A stretch of DNA of 64,000 bases from assembly GCA_035551995.1 (NCBI GenBank), contig DASZME010000065.1:1-64000 (forward strand), written 5' to 3'. The notes under the pieces are model-generated. The model made no database searches and was not told the DNA's origin. It was given only the letters and a program-made list of their open reading frames with translations. Each line of letters begins with the position of its first letter. Position 1 is the stretch's first letter. Shown piece by piece: positions 1-8,403 of the stretch. The position numbers and the translations under genes were made by a program. This DNA comes from RYN-428 sp035551995 (GTDB taxonomy: Bacteria > Planctomycetota > Phycisphaerae > Tepidisphaerales > Tepidisphaeraceae).

Positions 1-3000
1 CAGCGAGGTTCCAGTGGCAGTGCCTCCTGCGTAGTAGACCAAGGCTGGAGAAACTCCTTCCAATGAAGAACCAAACATCGCGCCCGCCTCAACGCCTTTC
101 ACCTGCGACCCGGCGGTAAACGCCGAGCCGGTATAGATGCCGCCGGCGTCGCTGACGCTGATCATCGGCGTGGCTTGCCCGATGGTGAATGTCGTGAAAC
201 CACTGCCGGATGTATAGTCGGTCGATCCCGCGAACGACGCGGTTACTTTATAATTTCCCGACGTGGCGGGGGCGGTTGAGCCAAGATCGGCGCTGGTGTC
301 GGTGTCGATGTAGTCGAGGGTGAGGCCGATGGATTCCAGAGTGGTTCCGCCATTCACAGTCGCGGTGGCTGTATAAGGCGAACCGTTATATGTTCCGCCG
401 GCGTCGCCCACGCTGATCATCGGCATGGCTTGCCCGATGGTGAATGTCGTGAAATTGCTACCCGATGCGTAGTCTGTCGAGCCGGGGAACGACGCGGTTA
501 CCTTATAGTTTCCCGCCGTGGTGGGGGCGGTCGAGCCAAGATCGGCGCTGGTGTCGGCGTTGATGTAGTCAAGGGTGAGGCCGACGGATTCAAGAGTGGT
601 TCCGCCATTCACGGTCGCGGTGGCTGGATAGGCGGAGTCATCGAAGGCGCCGCCGTTGTCGGTAACGCTGATCGTTGGCATCGCCTGGGCGATAGTGACA
701 TTTGTCGATCCGTTGCTGGCGGTGAAGAAGGAAGTTGGGGTGAACACCGCCTCGACGCCATGCTCGATGGCGCTGAGACTACTGAGGCCGATGCTGGTAG
801 CCTGACCGTTACCGTCGACGGTCTCTGTATCGAACGCGGTTGTGCTGCCGTCGAGGAAAAAGGCAACGCTGCCGATAGGCGTCAGGCCGTCGGTATTGGT
901 GACGTCGGCGGTAAATGAAACGGATTGCCCGAAAGTGGGAGACAAGGGCGAGGGATCCACCGTCGTGGCGGTGGTCGTCTGCAACTCAAATGCGCCGATG
1001 TCGACGGCGCCGTCGGCGATTCTGGAATATCCTGTTCCGCGTTGATCGGTCGCAAGCGTGGCGCCGGTGGAATCGATTGCCGAGGCGTTGGAGCCGGCGT
1101 CGATCGCGGGACTGCCGTTCTGCAGCGCCAACGTCTGGGTGGGGCCGCCGTTATTGGCGAGCGAGCCAAGCATAGGATCGACCTGGGTGGCCCAACCCTG
1201 AAAATTGGTGCTGGCGGGCGGGAGCTGAGGAGGGGTTTGGATGATGTTGTTGGAGCCGGACACTTCGATCAGGTGGCCCAACCCGCTCCCTCCGTTGGCC
1301 GACGATTCTTCGAAATCGCTGACCAGCGCGGGGGTGGTGGCTCCGTTGTTTGAGCCGGACAGGATGGTGTTGTTGAGTATGACCGCAGCGGCGGTATTAG
1401 GCAGCGTGGGTCCGGCCTGCGTGGCGACGAGCGCGTCGGCGAGATTGTAGATCGCCCCGGCGCCCTGGGCGGCAATGTTGTCGGCGAGGGTGGCGTTGGT
1501 GGCCGTGACTGAGCCGTTGAGGTTGAAGATGGCGCCGCCGAGGCCGCTGCCGTTGCCGGCGCCGGCGCTGCCGGAGCCGCCCACGGCGGCATTGTTGGCC
1601 AATGTGGAGTTCGCGATGGCAACAGTGCCGCCGTAGTTGAAGATGGCTCCCCCAAAGCCGGCGCCGCCGCCGCCCTTATTCAATCCGCCGCCACCGCCGA
1701 AGCCGCCGCCGGCCTGGCTTCCGCCGCCGCCTCCGAAGCCGCCGCTGCCGGAGTTGAAACCGCCGCCGCCGCCGCCGCCAAAGCCCCCCGGCCCGCTTGC
1801 GCCGCCATGGATGCCGCCGCCTCCGCCGAAGCCGCCGCCACTGTTGGGGCTGCCGCCATTGGGACCGCCACCGTAGGAACTTCCGAAGGCGCCGGTGGCA
1901 TCGCCGCCGAGCCCGCCGCCGCCAAATTCATCCGACTCATTCCCGCCGCTGCCGCCTTGGGCGAGGTTGTTGGAGAGCGTCGAGTCGAGAAGGTTGAGAA
2001 TACCCGCGTTGACGATCGCACCCCCCAGCCCCGCTCCGCCGCCGCCGGCATCCGAACTTCCACCCGCGGCCAAGCCCCCGCTGACCGTCAGGTTTGTCAG
2101 CGTCAGATCGCCTGCGCCGGCAACGTAGAAGAGGCGCAGGCGCGTGGGATCGGCGGTCGCGTCGCGGGTAATGGTGATGCCGTTGCTCCCCGTCGGCCCG
2201 TCGATCGTAATATCGCTGACGATTGCCAGTGCCGACGGTCCGAACGTATCGTCGCCGTCAATCGAAAGTTCTATGCTCCCCGGGACGCTGGCGGTAAGGC
2301 CTGGGTCGAACGTGATGGTCTGGCTCCCGCCGAGAAATTGCGCGTAGGCAACTGCCTGGCGCAGGCTTACGGGGCCGGCGCTGCTAAAGCCGTCGACGGT
2401 GGTGGTCACCACCAGGCTGTTGGCGAGATCGATCGCGCCGTATTCGTAGGCGCCAATGTCCACGGTTGCGTTGGCGACGCGCGTGTAGCCGCGCTGATCG
2501 GTCATCACGCCGGTGGGAATCAAGGCGTTGCTGGCGGCGTTGATGGCGGGACTGTCCGCCGCCGGAGCGAAGGTGTCGGTCGGGCCGCCATTGTTTGCGA
2601 GGGCGCCAAGGTCTGGATTGGCGACCGAGGCGGCGATGGTGTAGACGGATCCGGTCTGAACGATGTCATTGGCGCCGCTACTGGCGACGGTTCCGGCCGC
2701 ATGGCCGGTAATTTGCCCCGAGTCGTTGGTATTTTGAACAAAGTCGCTGACGAGATTTTCCGCGCCGTCGTTGGAGCCAGAGAGAATGCTGTTGTTGAGG
2801 ATGATGTTTGCCGTGATGCTGGGGAGGACTGGGCCGGCCTGCGTGGCGATTCCATTGTCGCCGAGGCTGTAGATCGCGCCGCCGCCCTGGGGAGCGATGT
2901 TGTTGGCGATTGTGGAGTCGTTGGTGGTGACAACGCCGTTGAGATTAAAGATGGCGCCGCCAAGACCCTGCCCGGCCTGGCCGCCGCCTCCACCGTAGGC

Positions 3001-3942
3001 GGAGTTATTGGCGAAGGTGGAATTGGTGATAGTGAGTGCGCCGCCGTAGTTAAATACCGCTCCGCCGAGGCCCGCCCCGCCCCCGGCGCGATAGGCGCCG
3101 TTGTAGCCGCCGACGCCGCCTCCGAAGCCGCCAGTGCCGTTGGTGGTGAGGTAACCCCAACCGCCTCCGCCGCCAAACCCTGCATTGCCCGCTGGGCCGG
3201 TCATAGAATTCCCGCCGCCCCCGCCGCCGCCGAAGCCGCCCGTGGAGTGGGCCACGCCGCCGCCGCCGAAGCTACCCGAACTAGCGCTTCCGCTAAGACC
3301 GCCCCCGTTGCCGATGCTTCCCCCGCCGCCCCCGCCTTCCCCGCCGACTGCTTCATTTCCGGTGAATGTGTCGCCCGTGAGTTGAAGCGATCCAGCGCTC
3401 ACGATCGCGCCGCCCAGACCCGCCCCTCCGCCTCCGGCAGTTTGTCCGTCGCCGCCGAGCGCCGATCCGCCTGAAACGGTCAGGTTCTCCAACGTGAGGT
3501 TACCGGCGCCAGTGACGTAAAACTGCCGCAGGGGGCCTCCGGTGTCTTGGAAAATCGTGATGCCGCCGTCGCCACCATCGATGGTGATGTCGCTGTTGAT
3601 CGCCAGGGCTGAAGGACCGAAGGTATCGTCGCCGTCGATTTCCAGGTTAATCGTCTGTCCGGCAATCGCCGGCGCAAACAGAATCGTGCCCCCGCCGTTG
3701 GCGTTTTCGTAGTTCACCGCCTCCCGCAACGTGGTGGTCGTGCCGATGGTCATGTCATTGACTGAGTCGCCAATGCTGTTGACGACGATTGCCGTCAGCA
3801 GTTGCCGTGTTTCCAAAGCCTCGATAGCCGCGCGCAGCGCTTGGCGGCGACGGACCGCGTGGCCCGATCGGCGCCGATGGGTCGGTCGATCCGAGGATAC
3901 AAAATTGGAAAGCCGCGTGCCATCCAGCAAAATTGGATTCAT
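1..3942 (-). CDS. Giant glycine-rich surface protein, partial (choice-of-anchor Q type, Ig-like and MBG-like repeats)
   Basis: The reading frame stays open from ATG at 3942 to base 1, giving 1314 residues with the C-terminus outside the window. The N-terminus is basic and carries LETRQLLTA at residues 43-51, the LEPR-type motif that planctomycetes place before the mature part of exported surface proteins. Two paralogous halves follow (about 60-490 and 495-960). Each starts with a beta-helix-like segment containing DGDDTFGPSALAI, passes through a long Gly-rich stretch and ends in NNGGPT...SPAI, typical of choice-of-anchor Q domains. Residues about 995-1080 resemble a bacterial Ig-like (Big_3_5) domain. 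From about 1085 onward there are 84-residue MBG-like repeats. Probably a secreted or cell-surface adhesin or structural protein; no catalytic motif is visible. The start gives a plausible export region, but no clear Shine-Dalgarno sequence is seen. Confidence 0.85.
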   Translation of the reverse strand, partial: MNPILLDGTRLSNFVSSDRPTHRRRSGHAVRRRQALRAAIEALETRQLLTAIVVNSIGDSVNDMTIGTTTTLREAVNYENANGGGTILFAPAIAGQTINLEIDGDDTFGPSALAINSDITIDGGDGGITIFQDTGGPLRQFYVTGAGNLTLENLTVSGGSALGGDGQTAGGGGAGLGGAIVSAGSLQLTGDTFTGNEAVGGEGGGGGGSIGNGGGLSGSASSGSFGGGGVAHSTGGFGGGGGGGNSMTGPAGNAGFGGGGGWGYLTTNGTGGFGGGVGGYNGAYRAGGGAGLGGAVFNYGGALTITNSTFANNSAYGGGGGQAGQGLGGAIFNLNGVVTTNDSTIANNIAPQGGGAIYSLGDNGIATQAGPVLPSITANIILNNSILSGSNDGAENLVSDFVQNTNDSGQITGHAAGTVASSGANDIVQTGSVYTIAASVANPDLGALANNGGPTDTFAPAADSPAINAASNALIPTGVMTDQRGYTRVANATVDIGAYEYGAIDLANSLVVTTTVDGFSSAGPVSLRQAVAYAQFLGGSQTITFDPGLTASVPGSIELSIDGDDTFGPSALAIVSDITIDGPTGSNGITITRDATADPTRLRLFYVAGAGDLTLTNLTVSGGLAAGGSSDAGGGGAGLGGAIVNAGILNLLDSTLSNNLAQGGSGGNESDEFGGGGLGGDATGAFGSSYGGGPNGGSPNSGGGFGGGGGIHGGASGPGGFGGGGGGGFNSGSGGFGGGGGSQAGGGFGGGGGLNKGGGGAGFGGAIFNYGGTVAIANSTLANNAAVGGSGSAGAGNGSGLGGAIFNLNGSVTATNATLADNIAAQGAGAIYNLADALVATQAGPTLPNTAAAVILNNTILSGSNNGATTPALVSDFEESSANGGSGLGHLIEVSGSNNIIQTPPQLPPASTNFQGWATQVDPMLGSLANNGGPTQTLALQNGSPAIDAGSNASAIDSTGATLATDQRGTGYSRIADGAVDIGAFELQTTTATTVDPSPLSPTFGQSVSFTADVTNTDGLTPIGSVAFFLDGSTTAFDTETVDGNGQATSIGLSSLSAIEHGVEAVFTPTSFFTASNGSTNVTIAQAMPTISVTDNGGAFDDSAYPATATVNGGTTLESVGLTLDYINADTSADLGSTAPTTAGNYKVTASFPGSTDYASGSNFTTFTIGQAMPMISVGDAGGTYNGSPYTATATVNGGTTLESIGLTLDYIDTDTSADLGSTAPATSGNYKVTASFAGSTDYTSGSGFTTFTIGQATPMISVSDAGGIYTGSAFTAGSQVKGVEAGAMFGSSLEGVSPALVYYAGGTATGTSL
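170..680. repeat. Tandem 252-bp repeats inside the surface protein gene
   Basis: The segment beginning GCTTGCCCGATGGTGAATG near 175 recurs about 252 bp later near 427, and the bases between match closely. A third, more diverged unit starts near 679. The period equals 84 codons, so the repeat unit is one MBG-like protein domain of the surface protein read from the minus strand. High identity of the first two units suggests recent duplication or homogenisation. Confidence 0.85.
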
Positions 3943-4150
3943 TGACGATGCCTGTTTTTTTGAATGAGTGAGAAGCCTTCGGGCCGATCCCGAATGGCTC
4001 ACAATAAAATATAAACCATTCGACGTTGAAACGTAACAGAGACGGAAATATTTTCTAGCGATTCACCTCAAAAACAAAGGGAAGGCACGGCAACGTGGGG
4101 AATATGCGCTTGCCAGTGGGCCACACATGACGCACAAAATAGGAAGGTGA

Positions 4151-4911
4151 AAAGGTGACATCCAGGAAGGTGGAAAGATGACATCCATCAATTTGATTTT
4201 CCGCGGCGAGAAATTATACGTTTTCCCCATGCCTCGTACCTCTCGAGCGGCCGTTGGCGGTGCGGCGTATCGTGTGCTCACTCGTCGCAATGGCCGCATG
4301 GGACTCTTTCGCAAACGGGGTATTACCAAGCGTTTGCTCAACTGCTCGTTGACGGCAAGGAGAAGGCTCACGTCCGGATCTTCGGATTCTGCCTGATGCC
4401 GAATCATTGGCATCTGGTGCTGCGACCCAACGCCGACACCGATCTGGCCGCCTACGTGTCGTGGGTGAGCAACACCCACGTCAAACGGTATCGCGCCCAT
4501 TACCGGCAAACCAGCGGGCATCTTTACCAGGGCCGCTACAAGGGCTTTCCCGTGGAGGAAAACGCCTATTTTCTGGCGTTGCTGCGATATGTGGAAGCCA
4601 ACCCGCTGCGGGCTGAACTGGTGGCGCGTGCGGAGCAATGGAGGTGGTCGAGTCTCGGCTGCGACGAGACGCTTTCCGAGCGGTTGCTGGATGCATGGCC
4701 AGTCGAGCGGCCACGGGATGGGACGGAGCTGGTGAATCAGCCGTTGCGCGAGGTGAAGCGAGATCCGGGTCAAGACCAGCCTGGAGCGCGGCCGTCCGCT
4801 TGCAGCCGACCCGTGGACCGGGCAGATCGCACGGTGCAATTCACGCTGAATTGGCGCGGCGGGGCGCGAAGATCGCCGGTGGAAAAGGAGAAAATGAGGG
4901 ATGTCACCTTT
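4151..4911. repeat. 13-bp perfect inverted repeats bounding the RAYT gene
   Basis: AAAGGTGACATCC at 4151-4163 is repeated as its exact reverse complement GGATGTCACCTTT at 4899-4911, on either side of the transposase reading frame. A direct near-copy, AAAGATGACATCC (12 of 13 matching), lies at 4174-4186. The downstream arm overlaps the last codons of the transposase. These could be element ends or recognition repeats of the RAYT. The remaining sequence between 3943 and 4150 shows no gene. Confidence 0.7.
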
Positions 4912-4920
4912 CCAGATTGA
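4229..4920 (+). pseudogene. REP-associated tyrosine transposase (RAYT, Y1/HUH family), frameshifted
   Basis: The first part, from ATG 4229 (MPRTSRAAVGGAAYRVL), has the conserved start of TnpA_REP proteins. It loses frame at a GGGG run at 4317-4320. The +1-shifted frame then continues with YYQAFAQLLVDGKEKAHV and runs into MPNHWHLVL, which contains the HUH metal-binding pair. Downstream come a Tyr-rich helix (KRYRAHY, a likely site of the catalytic tyrosine) and GRYKGFPVEENAYF, ending at 4920. One base appears to be missing from the G run, so the gene is either inactivated or affected by a sequencing error. The family nicks and joins single-stranded DNA and is linked to REP palindromes. If the frameshift were corrected the protein would be about 230 aa, a normal length. 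Confidence 0.85.
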
Positions 4921-5038
4921 TGATTCGTCCCGCGTCCAGCGACTGGCCGGTTGAGATTCGACGGCACTGACGCGAAAATAAAAATTGACATGCGATTTTC
5001 TGAAACCATCAGAACACTTCCGGCGCTCGGACGCATCA

Positions 5039-5440
5039 TTAAAACGTCGCCTCAAACGCGTGCGGCGTATGGCGAATCAGCGGCTCTCGCCCGTTTGGCC
5101 AGATGACCGCCACCACGTCAAAGCGGGCCGGCGGCTGAGGCGTGCCATAGCGGCTCAGATAGGCTTTTGCCACCTTCGTGAGTTGATGCTGCTTGTGTTC
5201 ATGAACCTGATCTTCGGGGGCCGGGTCGTCGTAGGCGCGCGTTTTCACCTCCACGAAAACCAGCGTCCGGCCATCGCGGGCGATGATGTCGATTTCCCCG
5301 ATCTCACAACGAAAATTGCGTACGATAATCCGGTAGCCAAGATTGCGCAGATGCTTGGCCGCCAGATTTTCACCCCGATCGCCCATGGCATTCATCGGCG
5401 GCTGAGATTTGAACAACGACTGAAACCAGTGACCTATCAT
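5039..5440 (-). CDS. yraN: YraN family (UPF0102) nuclease-like protein
   Basis: 133 aa from ATG 5440; a longer upstream frame exists, but the family begins near this Met. Conserved UPF0102 signatures are visible: GDRGENLAAKHLRNLGYRI, then NFRCEIGEIDIIARDG and LVFVEVKTR, the E-x-D and E-V-K residues of a Holliday-junction-resolvase-like fold. The biochemical role remains poorly defined in the family. It is the last gene of the rpsP-trmD-rplS-yraN cluster, a common bacterial arrangement, which supports the assignment. Confidence 0.93.
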   Translation of the reverse strand: MIGHWFQSLFKSQPPMNAMGDRGENLAAKHLRNLGYRIIVRNFRCEIGEIDIIARDGRTLVFVEVKTRAYDDPAPEDQVHEHKQHQLTKVAKAYLSRYGTPQPPARFDVVAVIWPNGREPLIRHTPHAFEATF

Positions 5441-5565
5441 GTGGCGTAGAGAGTATCTCACCCGGCGCCGCGGTTCAACGCCCCATGAAAATAGCACAGG
5501 CATCCGCCAACCGCGGTTCGCAAATGCCTGTGCCAATTCGATTGTCCGACACGTACCGAATATCT

Positions 5566-5979
5566 TCAGGTCGCGCTGCCGGCGAGTTCCGCCTGCGGGG
5601 CTTCGGCGACCGGCTTTTCGACCTTCTCTTTGCGCTTTTCGGTCAGGCGAACCGCCTTGCCGACGCGATCGCGCAGATAGAACAGCTTGGCCCGGCGGGC
5701 TTCGCCGCTGCGCTTCACCACCAGCTTGGCGATGAACGGCGAATGCTTCGGATAAATACGCTCCACGCCCTCGTTATTCACGATTCGCCGAACGGTAAAG
5801 GTCTCGTTGATCCCGCGGCCGCGGCGCATGATGACGGTGCCGGAAAAAACCTGAATGCGTTCTTTTTCCCCTTCGATGATGCGCGTGTGCACATCGACCG
5901 TATCGCCGATCTCGAAGGCGGGAATGTTTTCCTTCTTGAGGTGGTCTTTTTCGACAATGTCAATGAATCGATTAATCAT
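5566..5979 (-). CDS. rplS: 50S ribosomal protein L19
   Basis: 137 aa from ATG 5979. Contains the L19 core: FEIGDTVDVHTRIIEGEKER, the VFSGTVIMRRGRGINETFTV strand region, VERIYPKHSP and AKLFYLRDRVGKA. L19 sits at the 30S-50S interface. The C-terminal 20 residues (Lys/Glu/Ala-rich) extend beyond the compact family core. It lies 77 bp downstream of trmD and is probably co-transcribed with it. Confidence 0.97.
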   Translation of the reverse strand: MINRFIDIVEKDHLKKENIPAFEIGDTVDVHTRIIEGEKERIQVFSGTVIMRRGRGINETFTVRRIVNNEGVERIYPKHSPFIAKLVVKRSGEARRAKLFYLRDRVGKAVRLTEKRKEKVEKPVAEAPQAELAGSAT

Positions 5980-6056
5980 GGGTCGTCCTCGATCCGAAAC
6001 CGAACAGCGTTTGCATTCGCTCGGCCGGGTAAAAAACAAAAACAAAAATGTTCCAA

Positions 6057-6857
6057 TCACTCCACGGTTCCAGGTTCGGCTCCGCCAACTCCCGGCTTGC
6101 GTTTCTTTCTATTCAACTTCCGTTCCGCTCCGGCACGCTCCGCTTTCAAAAGCTCGGCGTTCTTTTCCACATACGCCGCCCACAAATCCGGCCGGCGTTC
6201 TTTGGTCCGCAACCGACGCTGTTCCAGCCGCCATTGGGCAATTTTCCCATGGTCGCCGCTCAGCAATACCTCCGGGACACGCATTCCGCCGAATTCCCGC
6301 GGACGCGTGTACTGCGGATATTCGAGCAATCCGCCGGCAAACGTCTCGTCGATCGCACTCTGCTCGGCGCCCAGCGCTCCAGGCAGCAATCGCACGACCG
6401 CATCGACAATCACCATCGCGGCCACTTCTCCGCCGCTGAGCACAAAATCGCCGACGCTCACTTCTATCGGCTCAAGGGTCTGAACAATTCGTTCATCAAA
6501 CCCTTCATAATGCCCGGCGATAATCAGCAAACGCTCTTGCCGGGCAAAATCGTCGGCCATCGCCTGATCAAAGGTGCGGCCCTGTGGCCCCAGCATGATA
6601 CGAACGGCAGGCCGAGGATCCATTTTTTCCGCCGCCCAGACCGCGTCCAGCGTCGTCCGGCACATCATCAGCATACCCGGGCCGCCGCCGAAAGGCTTAT
6701 CATCGACGGACTTGTGGGCGTCGGTCGCAAAATCGCGAAAGTTGGTGAGATGGTACTCAACCAACCCCTTCTCCGCCGCCCGTTTGGGGATGCTTGCCCC
6801 CAGCAGGGGCCCAAACATTTCCGGAAACAGCGTCAGAATATCAATTCGCAACGGCAT
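6057..6857 (-). CDS. trmD: tRNA (guanine37-N1)-methyltransferase
   Basis: 266 aa; transfers methyl from S-adenosylmethionine to G37 of tRNAs, preventing +1 frameshifting. Seen in sequence: N-terminal RIDILTLFPEMF, the DDKPFGGGPGMLMM segment, GHYEGFDERI and SVGDFVLSGGEVAAMV of the SPOUT trefoil knot, and PQYTRPREFGGMRVPEVLLS. The C-terminal KNRKKRKPG-type tail is longer and more basic than usual. It sits between rpsP and rplS, the classical order. Confidence 0.97.
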   Translation of the reverse strand: MPLRIDILTLFPEMFGPLLGASIPKRAAEKGLVEYHLTNFRDFATDAHKSVDDKPFGGGPGMLMMCRTTLDAVWAAEKMDPRPAVRIMLGPQGRTFDQAMADDFARQERLLIIAGHYEGFDERIVQTLEPIEVSVGDFVLSGGEVAAMVIVDAVVRLLPGALGAEQSAIDETFAGGLLEYPQYTRPREFGGMRVPEVLLSGDHGKIAQWRLEQRRLRTKERRPDLWAAYVEKNAELLKAERAGAERKLNRKKRKPGVGGAEPGTVE

Positions 6858-6914
6858 ATCGCGATCATTAAACGAAACGACGCGGGCATGCTAGGCAGCC
6901 CGCGTCAATTCAGT

Positions 6915-7250
6915 TTACGATGCCTTCGCTTCTTCCTTCTTCGCCCCCGCCGCCGGGGCGGCGACCTTGGGCTTACCCGGCTTGGGCAACCGGAGCATCT
7001 TGTGCTCGACGCCGCTCTTTTTCAGCAGCGAAGACGCGGTCTCCGACGGAATCGCGCCGTGATCGAGCCATTCCCGGCATCGATCGAGCTTGGCGGTAAA
7101 TTGTTTGGCCTTATCCTTTTCCCGAGGATTATAAAAGCCAAGTTCCTCGATGACGCGTCCATCGCGCGGCGACCGAGAATCCACGGCATTGAGCCGATAA
7201 ACCGGAGCGTTTTTCCGCCCGATCCGCATGAAACGAAGCTTCACTGACAT
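6915..7250 (-). CDS. rpsP: 30S ribosomal protein S16
   Basis: 111 aa from ATG 7250 (MSVKLRFMRIGRKNAPVYRL). The in-frame extension upstream is not supported by family length. Typical S16 features are the RLNAVDSRSPRDGRVIEELG segment and FYNPREKD. The C-terminal 30 residues are a Pro/Ala/Lys-rich extension. First gene of the ribosomal protein/TrmD operon. Confidence 0.97.
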   Translation of the reverse strand: MSVKLRFMRIGRKNAPVYRLNAVDSRSPRDGRVIEELGFYNPREKDKAKQFTAKLDRCREWLDHGAIPSETASSLLKKSGVEHKMLRLPKPGKPKVAAPAAGAKKEEAKAS

Positions 7251-7921
7251 TGATTCACTCTCCAAAGGCCTCAGAAAATAGTCGAATCGAAGATTATAAC
7301 CAACGCTGCCATATATACAAGGGGCGGATTGAAAACCGAGAACCGAAGGTCGGGATTTATTTGTTTTGCGGCAAAGACGCCCGACTTCCGTATCCCGTTG
7401 AACTTGTTGTGGATTCTTCATTGTCGGTTCGGGACGCGGAACCGCAATCGACTCGCCGTCGAGTATTCGTTTCATCCCTCCGCTCCTTTCGCGTTATGGT
7501 TACCAACGCAATGCCCTCCCTTCCGCACAAGCTTCCCAGCTGCGCCAACCTTGCATCGTGATCCAACAATCCATATCGTCGCAAAGGTCGCCCACATCTG
7601 GATAGGCGGATCAATGCCTCAGTTTTTTGGTAAGGGGTCCACTACCTGGGCATCGTAATGCCCGGCTAAGGGACAGCTTTTCATGAGATTGCATGGCTTA
7701 CCATCTCGTTCAAGAATGAGAGTTCGGGAACAGTTCGGCCTATGCGAGATTGCAGAGTTGGAAGAAAGCCCGAAAACGGAAATTCAAACTCGAAACATGA
7801 CTTTGCCGGAAGACAGGAGGATAGGGGCATCTTTTCAGAGAGGAGCGACGATGGGCTTTTCACAAACGCATGACGACGAGCTTTCGGCGGAGGAGGTTGA
7901 GCAGCTTTATCACGAGGCGCC
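7251..7921. other. Gene-poor stretch upstream of rpsP
   Basis: No convincing gene is seen. It should include the rpsP promoter. A short plus-strand frame starting at 7851 (MGFSQTHDDELSAEEVEQLY) follows an AGGAG-like site but quickly runs antisense into hicB, so it could be a remnant of a lost gene rather than an intact one. Confidence 0.5.
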
Positions 7922-8137
7922 CTATGCGGCCTCGACCTCAACGAACTCCTTGCCGGCCTCCGTGGGAACCGGATCGCCGGCATCACGGCAATCCTGAACG
8001 TAAAGCGCGATGGCTTCGCGGATGTTGGCCAGCGCCGTGACGCGGTCGTCCCCCTGGCTGACGCATCCGGGAAGCGCCGGCACGCTGGCGACGTAGCCAC
8101 CATCGTCTTCCTGCTCCAAAACGACCGTGTAACGCAT
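7922..8137 (-). CDS. HicB-like antitoxin-fold protein, orphan
   Basis: 71 aa. The sequence MRYTVVLEQEDDGGYVASVP with ALPGCVSQGD and ALANIREAIALYV is the classic HicB N-terminal domain (RNase-H-like fold). A good Shine-Dalgarno (AGGAGAACCACC) precedes ATG 8137. In type II hicAB systems HicB neutralises the mRNA interferase HicA. No HicA-like double-stranded-RNA-binding-fold gene is visible on either side, and the usual C-terminal DNA-binding domain of HicB is absent, so this may be a solitary member with another function. Confidence 0.85.
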   Translation of the reverse strand: MRYTVVLEQEDDGGYVASVPALPGCVSQGDDRVTALANIREAIALYVQDCRDAGDPVPTEAGKEFVEVEAA

Positions 8138-8403
8138 GGTGGTTCTCCTGGCCGATCTCGCCCCTTCTTGATCCGTTACTCATCACGCCTTAGACGCGTA
8201 CTGGTTCCTCTACGTCTCGTCGAACTCGACGATGCGGTTCTGCCGGTCGCGCGGATCTGATCAGCCTAGTTGGTGGCCGGCCGCAACCTGCCGGTAGATC
8301 CCTTCTGGACCGGCCGCTTAGCATCGGGATGACCGAGCACGGATCGGAAAAGGAGGATCGGAAACGGCCAAAGCGGCGGAAGAGAAAGAATTTCTGTTTC
8401 GTG

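Noticed and set aside
1807..3474. 555-codon plus-strand open frame rich in Ala, Gly, Arg and Val
   Set aside because: It is the shadow of the glycine-rich surface protein on the opposite strand, whose frame is continuous for 1314 codons and has recognisable domains.
4178..4228. Upstream start (ATG 4178) for the RAYT gene
   Set aside because: The extra 17 residues lie partly within the flanking repeat and do not match the family, which begins MPR at 4229.
7357..7614. 85-codon minus-strand frame upstream of rpsP
   Set aside because: No ribosome site, no recognisable domain, and low-complexity Arg/Ser/Thr composition.
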